Positions 7,965 through 14,002 of a stretch of DNA of 20,424 nt are shown piece after piece (within the stretch, counting starts at the first letter, position 1; every line of letters begins with the position of its first letter). Origin of the DNA: CALFER01 sp964472395 (GTDB lineage Bacteria > CSSED10-310 > CALFER01). Location: positions 1-20,424 of the forward strand of contig CAYYMM010000085.1 in NCBI GenBank assembly GCA_964472395.1, written 5' to 3'. The position numbers and the translations under genes were made by a program. The notes beneath the pieces are model-generated. The model worked only from the letters and a program-made list of their open reading frames with translations, searched no databases and had not been told where the DNA came from.

Positions 7965-8136
7965 GACTGGTTTCGAGTTCGGGAAATGAAACAAACGATT
8001 TTGTTATCGATACTATTTTACAGGTCATGGGGGTGATCGATGGAACAGATCACCCTATCATCCAAGTTTCAGAATGTGATCAGGTTGGTGATGGCGCCGA
8101 TCTTTTGATGATGAAACCCGCGGAGTTCACCCGGGG

Positions 8137-8164
8137 TTGTATATTTTTTTTAAACCGCTACAAT
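8137..8164 (+). promoter_or_regulatory. rocD: sigma-70-type promoter for rocD
   Basis: TTGTAT (8137-8142), 16 bases, then TACAAT (8159-8164). Initiation would be near 8171, giving a leader of roughly 48 bases to the ATG at 8219. Confidence 0.5.
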
Positions 8165-8218
8165 CCCCGCGACTCATTCCGGTCGGATGACCGTCCGGTT
8201 TCACATAGGAGGTTTTTT

Positions 8219-9427
8219 ATGACGATGACAGCTAAACAGTTCATGGATATCGAGGACCGCTACGGCGCGCACAACTACCACCCACTGGATGTTGTGATCA
8301 ACCGGGCGGAAGGCGTCTGGGTGTGGGACGTCGAGGGCAAAAAATACATGGATCTCCTCGCGGCATACTCCGCCGTCAACCAGGGCCATCGCCATCCCCG
8401 GATCATCCAGGCGCTCAAAGACCAGGCTGACCAGGTGACCCTCACCTCCCGCGCTTTCCGCAACGACCAGTGGCCAATGCTGGCCCGGGAAGCCTGCGAA
8501 CTGTTCGGTTACGAGATGATCCTGCCGATGAATACCGGCGCTGAAGCCGTCGAAACCGCCGTGAAAACCGTCCGGCGCTGGGGATACCGGATCAAGGGCG
8601 TCGAAGCGGACAAAGCCGAAATCATCTGCTGCGAAAACAACTTCCACGGCCGGACGATCACCATCGTGTCGTTCTCGACCGAACCCGCCTACAAGGACAC
8701 CTTCGGCCCCCTCACCCCGGGATTCAAAATCATCCCGTACGGCGACGCCGAAGCGCTCGAAAAAGCCATCACGAAAAACACAGTGGCGTTTCTGGTCGAG
8801 CCGATTCAGGGCGAAGGCGGTGTGGACGTTCCTCCCGAAGGATTCCTGAAGAACGCTTTCAATATCTGCAAGAAACACAACGTCCTGTTCGTCGCGGACG
8901 AGATCCAATCGGGGCTGGGACGCACAGGCCGGATGTTCGCGTGTGATCATGAAGGCATCAAACCGGATATGGTCATCGTCGGAAAAGCACTGTCAGGCGG
9001 CACCGTCCCGGTTTCAGCCGTGCTCTCCTCCAAGGAGATTCTCGGCGTGTTCAAACCCGGCGATCACGGTTCGACCTACGGCGGCGCGCCGCTCGGAGCC
9101 GCCGTCGCCCGGGAGTCCCTCAAGGTGCTCGTCGAGGAAAAACTGGTCGAACGCAGCGCGGAACTCGGAGATTACCTCATGCAGGAACTCCGGAAGATCA
9201 ATAGCCCGCACGTTGAGAAATACCGCGGGAAGGGGTTGTGGGTCGGGATCGTCCTGAAGAAATCCGCCGGCGGTGCACGCCGCTTCTGCGAAGCACTCAT
9301 GCGGGAAGGCATCCTGTGCAAGGAAACCCACGTCAATATCATCCGAATCGCACCGCCTCTGGTGATCACCAAAGACGAACTCGACTGGGCGATCGAACGA
9401 TTCCGGAAGATTCTCACCACGCTGTAA
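8219..9427 (+). CDS. rocD: Ornithine aminotransferase
   Basis: The protein has 402 residues, the normal length for this enzyme, which moves the delta-amino group of ornithine to 2-oxoglutarate to give glutamate-5-semialdehyde and glutamate (EC 2.6.1.13) in the cytoplasm with PLP. The N-terminus has the OAT-type blocks GAHNYHPLDVV (17-27) and AEGVWVWDVEGK, then SAVNQGHRHP. NTGAEAVETAVK (105-116) and NNFHGRT (140-146) are PLP-site motifs, D227 lies in ADEIQ, and K256 in GKALSGG is the Schiff-base lysine. The ATG at 8219 follows AGGAGG (8207-8212) by six bases. An in-frame ATG at 8027 would add 64 residues not found in the family and starts upstream of the promoter. A strong terminator follows the stop. 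Confidence 0.95.
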   Translation: MTMTAKQFMDIEDRYGAHNYHPLDVVINRAEGVWVWDVEGKKYMDLLAAYSAVNQGHRHPRIIQALKDQADQVTLTSRAFRNDQWPMLAREACELFGYEMILPMNTGAEAVETAVKTVRRWGYRIKGVEADKAEIICCENNFHGRTITIVSFSTEPAYKDTFGPLTPGFKIIPYGDAEALEKAITKNTVAFLVEPIQGEGGVDVPPEGFLKNAFNICKKHNVLFVADEIQSGLGRTGRMFACDHEGIKPDMVIVGKALSGGTVPVSAVLSSKEILGVFKPGDHGSTYGGAPLGAAVARESLKVLVEEKLVERSAELGDYLMQELRKINSPHVEKYRGKGLWVGIVLKKSAGGARRFCEALMREGILCKETHVNIIRIAPPLVITKDELDWAIERFRKILTTL

Positions 9428-9431
9428 TCCC

Positions 9432-9890
9432 ATGCGTCAACTGTCACTCCAGCCGTCGGCCTGCAGCCGACGGCTTTTCTGTCTGCTGGTCGCATTCACG
9501 CTGATCATCGGATGCGTCCATCCCGCGTCACGATCCGCGCTGTCGGTCGACGGTGATCATTCCGGCCAGGTCTGGCTGAGAACCGAGCTGATTTTCGGAC
9601 GATCGATCGAAGGCGGCGGGATGGTGACGGACGAGGAATGGAATCAGTTTCTCGAGACCGTCGTGACACCCCGCTTTCCGGACGGATTCACCGCATGGGA
9701 CGCGGACGGGCAGTGGAAGAGCGATACCGGGACGATCATCACCGAACCATCCAACGTGATTCTGATCGTGTATCCGGACAACGGTGAAGCGGACCGGAAG
9801 ATTTCCGAGATCATCGACCGGTACAAGACCGTGTTTCGCCAGCAGGCCGTGCTGCGGATGACGCAGGAGACCGACATCCGGTTCGAGTGA
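9432..9890 (+). CDS. DUF3574-family lipoprotein
   Basis: The protein has 152 residues. Basic residues, then a hydrophobic stretch and LIIGC form a lipoprotein signal with lipidated C28. The mature part matches what I recall of DUF3574: TELIFGRSI, EEWNQFLETVVTPRFPDGFT, a Gly-Trp-type GQWK block, SNVILIVYP, and a C-terminal YKTVFRQQAVLR. The family has no established function. The start lies 4 bases after the rocD stop and no Shine-Dalgarno is visible. The codons for residues 7-15 form the stem of an intrinsic terminator, so expression from rocD read-through should be low. A start further downstream would lose the basic n-region. A periplasmic or outer-membrane location is inferred. Confidence 0.8.
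   Translation: MRQLSLQPSACSRRLFCLLVAFTLIIGCVHPASRSALSVDGDHSGQVWLRTELIFGRSIEGGGMVTDEEWNQFLETVVTPRFPDGFTAWDADGQWKSDTGTIITEPSNVILIVYPDNGEADRKISEIIDRYKTVFRQQAVLRMTQETDIRFE
9451..9480 (+). terminator. intrinsic terminator of rocD, inside the next ORF
   Basis: AGCCGTCGGC (9451-9460) pairs perfectly with GCCGACGGCT (9466-9475) around a 5-base loop, followed by TTTTCT. This 10-bp GC-rich stem with a T-run lies 23 bases after the rocD stop and within the first codons of the lipoprotein gene. Confidence 0.8.
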
Positions 9891-9908
9891 CCGGTAACCG
9901 TTGAAAAT

Positions 9909-9935
9909 AACGGCTTGCCCCGGCAACCCGTTTTC
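9909..9935 (+). terminator. probable terminator of the DUF3574 gene
   Basis: AACGG (9909-9913) pairs with CCGTT (9928-9932), and TTGCC with GGCAA inside, with one C-C mismatch and a tight CCCG loop. TTTTC follows (9931-9935). The run of T is short, so efficiency is uncertain. Confidence 0.5.
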
Positions 9936-9944
9936 ATGTACAGT
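9915..9944 (+). promoter_or_regulatory. hppA: possible promoter for hppA
   Basis: TTGCCC (9915-9920), 18 bases, then TACAGT (9939-9944), with TG directly before the -10. It overlaps the terminator-like hairpin above. It would leave a leader of about 70 bases before the ATG at 10022. Confidence 0.35.
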
Positions 9945-10021
9945 CACGCCTCAGGGATTCAACAGGCCAGCGTTCACTCTGCCGCGCAAAACGGTGTGTC
10001 TGTTATGAGAAGGAGTCATTG

Positions 10022-12172
10022 ATGAGCGAACACATTCTTTTAAGCATAGTTATTGGTTTCAGCGTGCTCGGCCTGGCAGCCGCATGGTTCCTGGCCCGAT
10101 GGGTGCTCGGGAAAAGCACGGGCACAAAAGAGATGCAAGTCATCTCGAATGCAATCAAGGAAGGCGCGGAAGCCTTTCTGAGACGCCAGTTCAAGACCAT
10201 CATCATCCTGGCTGCCCTGTTTGCCGCCGTTCTGTTCCTCGGATACGGCTTCATGCGGGAACACCGCGAGTTCGATCCGGTGTCCACATCGGTCGGTCTG
10301 GCCTTCTGGATCACGGTGTCGTTCGTCTTCGGTGCGGTGTGTTCACTGATCGCTGGCTACATCGGCATGTGGATCAGCATCCGGAGCAATATCCGGACGG
10401 CTGCAGCCACCTTGAACAGTCTCAATGATGCACTCCAGATCGCTCTCCGGGGCGGCGCAGTCAGCGGACTCCTCGTGGTCTCGATGAGTCTGCTCGGCGT
10501 CGGCGGACTGTACGCTCTGGTCAAGTCCACCACCGCCGTCGATCCCCTCCACATCCCGTTTCTGATCGTCGGCTACGGTTTCGGCGCTTCATTCGTCGCA
10601 CTCTTTGCCCAACTCGGAGGCGGTATCTACACCAAGGCTGCGGATGTCGGCGCGGATCTCGTGGGAAAAGTGGAAAGCGGGATACCGGAAGATGACCCGA
10701 GAAACCCCGCAGTCATCGCGGATCTGGTTGGTGACAACGTCGGAGACTGTGCGGGCCGCGGCGCGGATCTTTTCGAGTCGACCGCAGCCGAAAACATCGG
10801 CGCGATGATTCTGGGCGCGGTGATGGCCAAAACGGTTCCGGATGCGAATCCGGCATGGATCATCGGCGTCATGCTTTTCCCGCTGGTCGCCCGCGCATTC
10901 GGTATTCTGGCCTCGATCATCGGCGTGATCTCCGTCAAAATCAAAGAAGACGAAGATCCGATCAAGGGACTGAACCGCGGATACTACCTGACCGTCGTTC
11001 TCGCCATGATCGGTTTCGGGATCGCCGCTCGCTGGCTTCTGTATCACGAATCCGCCCCCCATGCGTGGATCTACTTCATGGGCGCCGGCATCATCGGCAT
11101 TCTGACATCGGTGGCGTTCGTCTACATCACCCAATATTACACCGAATACAAGTACCGGCCGGTTCAGTCGATCGCGGAATCGAGCAAGACCGGACCGGCG
11201 ACCAACATCATCACGGGTATCTCGGTCGGCCTGGAATGCACCGCTCTCCCGGTCATCGTGATCTCGATCGCGATTCTCGGAGCGTATTATCTCGGCAAAA
11301 TGTCCGGTTTCCCGCATGCCGGTCTGTTCGGCACGGCGGTCGCGACCATGGGCATGCTGGCCTCGGCGGCCTACATTCTGGCCATGGATACATTCGGGCC
11401 TATCACCGATAACGCGGGCGGCATCGTCGAAATGAGCGGTCAACCCGAATCGATCCGCAAACGCACCGATCGCCTCGATGCTGTCGGCAACACCACCAAA
11501 GCGCTCACCAAAGGCTACGCCATCGGCTCCGCCGCTCTCGCCGCATTCCTCCTCTTCAGCGCCTATCTCGATGAGGTTCGCAACTACGGCTTGAATCTCA
11601 CCGCCGTCGATATCGCCAAACCGGAAGTGTTCGTCGGAGCCCTTCTCGGCGCAATGCTCGTCTTCCTGTTCTCAGGACTCGCCATACGCGCAGTTGGCAA
11701 GGCAGCATCCTACATCATCGAAGATGTGCGCGCTCAATTTAGAGAAAAGCCGGGAATTCTCAAGGGAGAAGATAAACCGGATTATGGACGCTGCGTCGAT
11801 ATCGCAACCAAAGGCGCTCTGAAGGAAATGGTGCTTCCGGGACTCCTCGCGGTCCTGATGCCGATCGCCGTCGGACTTTCGTTCAGAATGATGGGTATCG
11901 GAGCAGAAAGCGTCGCGGCGTTCCTGATGGTCGGCACCATCACCGGTATTCTCATGGCCACGTTCCTCAATAACGGCGGCGGCGCCTGGGACAATGCCAA
12001 GAAATACATCGAGATGGGCAATATGGGCGGTAAAGGATCGGATACGCACAAGGCGTCCGTCGTTGGCGATACGGTCGGCGATCCATTCAAAGATACCGCA
12101 GGCCCTTCCATTCACGTCCTGATCAAACTGCTCTCGACGATCACTCTGGTACTGGCTCTGCTGTTTATCTAG
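10022..12172 (+). CDS. hppA: Membrane-bound proton-translocating pyrophosphatase, K+-independent type
   Basis: The protein has 716 residues, within the usual range for this family, which has about 16 membrane helices. It hydrolyses pyrophosphate and pumps H+ (Na+ in some members) across the inner membrane. Signatures seen: DVGADLVGKVE (208-218), the Asp-rich loop EDDPRNPAVIADLVGDNVGD (223-242), and near the C-terminus GGAWDNAKKYIE and VVGDTVGDPFKDT. The subtype position reads GNTTKALTKG: K493 and T496 replace the Ala and Gly/Ala seen in K+-dependent enzymes, so it should be K+-independent and most likely a proton pump. The ATG at 10022 follows AGGAG (10011-10015) by six bases; a TTG three bases earlier is less well placed. 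It appears to be a single-gene unit. Confidence 0.96.
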   Translation: MSEHILLSIVIGFSVLGLAAAWFLARWVLGKSTGTKEMQVISNAIKEGAEAFLRRQFKTIIILAALFAAVLFLGYGFMREHREFDPVSTSVGLAFWITVSFVFGAVCSLIAGYIGMWISIRSNIRTAAATLNSLNDALQIALRGGAVSGLLVVSMSLLGVGGLYALVKSTTAVDPLHIPFLIVGYGFGASFVALFAQLGGGIYTKAADVGADLVGKVESGIPEDDPRNPAVIADLVGDNVGDCAGRGADLFESTAAENIGAMILGAVMAKTVPDANPAWIIGVMLFPLVARAFGILASIIGVISVKIKEDEDPIKGLNRGYYLTVVLAMIGFGIAARWLLYHESAPHAWIYFMGAGIIGILTSVAFVYITQYYTEYKYRPVQSIAESSKTGPATNIITGISVGLECTALPVIVISIAILGAYYLGKMSGFPHAGLFGTAVATMGMLASAAYILAMDTFGPITDNAGGIVEMSGQPESIRKRTDRLDAVGNTTKALTKGYAIGSAALAAFLLFSAYLDEVRNYGLNLTAVDIAKPEVFVGALLGAMLVFLFSGLAIRAVGKAASYIIEDVRAQFREKPGILKGEDKPDYGRCVDIATKGALKEMVLPGLLAVLMPIAVGLSFRMMGIGAESVAAFLMVGTITGILMATFLNNGGGAWDNAKKYIEMGNMGGKGSDTHKASVVGDTVGDPFKDTAGPSIHVLIKLLSTITLVLALLFI

Positions 12173-12233
12173 CGTTCGGTTTTCGTTGTTTTACGCTGTC
12201 ACCGGTCCAATAGAGGTTTGTGTTGTCTTTTGT

Positions 12234-12291
12234 GCCGGGCGCGGAGGCGCATTAGCGTTCTTGCTTATATGTTGCCGCCGGGCGCGGAGGC
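12234..12291. repeat. 15-bp direct repeat beside the hppA terminator
   Basis: GCCGGGCGCGGAGGC occurs at 12234-12248 and again at 12277-12291. Only the second copy is followed by the bases that complete a hairpin (CCGGC). The first copy looks like a decayed or partial duplicate of the terminator stem. Confidence 0.75.
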
Positions 12292-12305
12292 CCGGCGTTG
12301 TTTTT
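12277..12305 (+). terminator. intrinsic terminator downstream of hppA
   Basis: GCCGGGC (12277-12283) pairs with GCCCGGC (12290-12296) around a 6-base loop, followed by a T-rich run ending TTTTT at 12305. It is directional for the plus strand, since the minus strand lacks a T-run after the stem. It abuts the stop codon of the convergent proS. Confidence 0.75.
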
Positions 12306-13830
12306 AGTACGATTTGGCGAAGATGACGCGTTGGGGGCTGGGTTTGCCGCACTGGATGCAGGTGCCGGTATCTTTGGGGCCGAAGTCGAAGGGGATGCAC
12401 CGGATTGTAACGGACAAGGCGTCGTTGATCGCGTCTTCGCAATCCGCGGATCCGCACCAGTGCGACAGGGCGAACCCGCCATGGATCTCGGGTTTTTCAG
12501 CGTTCTGAGGCGTGAAGAAGGCCGTGAACTCCTCCCGGGCATCGATGGTACGGATGTGCTGATCGCGAAATGCGCGGGCGCGTTCGAGCAGCGTGTGCTG
12601 GATGTCATCGAGCAGATCAGGAACGGATGCGATGAACTCGGCACGAGGCATGCCGTAGCGTTCCTTGCGGGTCTTGTCCCGCCGGAAGACGAACACGGAG
12701 TCATTGGCGATATCGCGCGGCCCGATTTCGAGAATCACGGGGATGCCCTTCTTGATCCACTGCCAGCTCTTTTCACCGGCGTTCATCTCACGGAGGTCCA
12801 ACTCGACCTCGACCGGCGATCCGTGATACGTGCGTTCCCGCAGCCGTTCGGCGAGCTCCCGGCAGAACGGTTCGACCGCGGCGCGTTCGGATTCATCCCG
12901 GATAATCGGCAGAACGGCGATGTGTGAGGGGGCGAGCCGGGGTGGCATGATCATTCCGTTATCGTCGGCGTGCGCCATGATCATGCCTCCGATGAGGCGC
13001 GTCGAGACGCCCCACGAGGTTGTCCAGGCGTATTCCCGGTCGCCCATGCGCGACTGGAACTGGATCCCGGAGGCTTTGGCGAAATTCTGACCCAGGAAAT
13101 GGCTGGTGCCGGCCTGGAGCGCTTTACGATCCTGCATCATCGCTTCGATACAGAACGTGTTGACGGCTCCCGGAAAACGCTCGCCTTCGGATTTTTCGCC
13201 GGTAATGACCGGCATCGCCATGCATTCCTCGGCGAAGGCCTTGTAGACATCGAGCATGCGGATCGTTTCTTCCCAGGCTTCTTCACGGGATTCGTGTGCC
13301 GTATGGCCTTCCTGCCACAGGAACTCGGTCGTCCTCAGGAACAGCCGGGTGCGCATTTCCCATCTCACCACATTGGCCCACTGGTTGATCAGGATCGGCA
13401 GATCCCGGTAACTCTGAACCCATTTTGCATAGGCCGCTCCGATGATCGTTTCGGACGTCGGGCGCACTACGAGGGGTTCTTCGAGTTCACCCGCGGGTTG
13501 CAGGCCTCCACCGGGTTTGGCTTCCAGACGGTGGTGGGTGACGACGGCGCATTCCTTGGCGAATCCCTCGACGTGTTCGGCTTCTTTTTCGAGAAAGCTG
13601 ACGGGGATGAAGAGGGGGAAGTAGGCGTTGACGTGCCCGGTAGCCTTGAAGCGGCGATCGAGTTCCCTGCGGATGTTTTCCCAGAGCGCGTACCCCCACG
13701 GGCGGATGACCATGCAGCCGCGGACGGCGGATGTCTCGGCCAGGTCGGCTGCTCGGACGACCTGCTGATACCATTCGGGATAATCGACGGAGCGAATCGG
13801 AGTGATGGCGGTCTGTTCGGGTTTGGCCAT
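12304..13830 (-). CDS. proS: Proline-tRNA ligase, archaeal/eukaryotic-like type
   Basis: The protein has 508 residues. It charges tRNA-Pro with proline in the cytoplasm (EC 6.1.1.15). Class II features are visible: VRPTSETII (122-130), motif 2 around RWEMRTRLFLRTTEFLWQEG (156-175), GTSHFLGQNFAK, and the motif 3 region TSWGVSTRLIGGMIMAHAD. There is no bacterial-type editing insertion between motifs 2 and 3. A C-terminal zinc-binding-like domain (C459, C464, C478, C491, C494) ends in a terminal Tyr. These traits mark the short ProRS form common in Archaea and found in several bacterial phyla. AGGTGA (13840-13835) lies 4 bases before the ATG. A good promoter lies about 50 bases upstream. Confidence 0.97.
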   Translation of the reverse strand: MAKPEQTAITPIRSVDYPEWYQQVVRAADLAETSAVRGCMVIRPWGYALWENIRRELDRRFKATGHVNAYFPLFIPVSFLEKEAEHVEGFAKECAVVTHHRLEAKPGGGLQPAGELEEPLVVRPTSETIIGAAYAKWVQSYRDLPILINQWANVVRWEMRTRLFLRTTEFLWQEGHTAHESREEAWEETIRMLDVYKAFAEECMAMPVITGEKSEGERFPGAVNTFCIEAMMQDRKALQAGTSHFLGQNFAKASGIQFQSRMGDREYAWTTSWGVSTRLIGGMIMAHADDNGMIMPPRLAPSHIAVLPIIRDESERAAVEPFCRELAERLRERTYHGSPVEVELDLREMNAGEKSWQWIKKGIPVILEIGPRDIANDSVFVFRRDKTRKERYGMPRAEFIASVPDLLDDIQHTLLERARAFRDQHIRTIDAREEFTAFFTPQNAEKPEIHGGFALSHWCGSADCEDAINDALSVTIRCIPFDFGPKDTGTCIQCGKPSPQRVIFAKSY

Positions 13831-13878
13831 GAAATCACCTCTCGAAAAAGGGTTCCGACGGGAACCGGATTCTTCGAG

Positions 13879-13907
13879 AAGCTAGCGGGGATCGGGTTTC
13901 AAGTCAA
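13879..13907 (-). promoter_or_regulatory. proS: sigma-70-type promoter of proS
   Basis: On the minus strand TTGACT (13907-13902), 17 bases, then TAGCTT (13884-13879). The leader to the proS ATG would be about 40 bases. Confidence 0.6.
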
Positions 13908-13917
13908 GGAGCTCCTG

Positions 13918-13946
13918 TTGCCTTCAGATCATTCTTCATATATCAT
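13918..13946 (+). promoter_or_regulatory. sigma-70-type promoter of the cohesin-domain gene
   Basis: TTGCCT (13918-13923), 17 bases, then TATCAT (13941-13946). It is back to back with the proS promoter. The leader of about 50 bases contains the palindrome GTGATCAC (13974-13981), just before the GGAGG ribosome site. Confidence 0.5.
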
Positions 13947-14002
13947 TAAGAAGTTCCCCATGTGTTGATGATTGTGATCACCCTTTATTCGGAGGTTGCA
14001 AT

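Larger units (their letters stand above)
7909..8218. other. 310-bp divergent intergenic region with an 8-bp perfect dyad
   Basis: This region separates the leftward radical SAM operon from rocD. It contains the possible promoter of the former, and GGGTGATC (8031-8038) inverted as GATCACCC (8048-8055) with 9 bases between. A T-rich stretch follows near 8142-8151, then the rocD promoter. The dyad lies about 100 bp upstream of the rocD -35, so it could be an activator or repressor site, or a hairpin. No small gene with a ribosome binding site was seen. Confidence 0.5.

Noticed and set aside
6817..7989. 390-codon open frame on the plus strand
   Set aside because: It is antisense to the leftward B12-type radical SAM gene and rich in Arg, Asp and Ala with no motif. 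It is a shadow frame.
8027..8218. 64-codon N-terminal extension of rocD from the ATG at 8027
   Set aside because: It begins upstream of the likely promoter, lacks a ribosome site and adds sequence foreign to the family; the ATG at 8219 has an ideal AGGAGG.
12970..13968. 332-codon open frame opposite proS
   Set aside because: proS is certain on the other strand; the opposite frame shows no domain and crosses the proS promoter.
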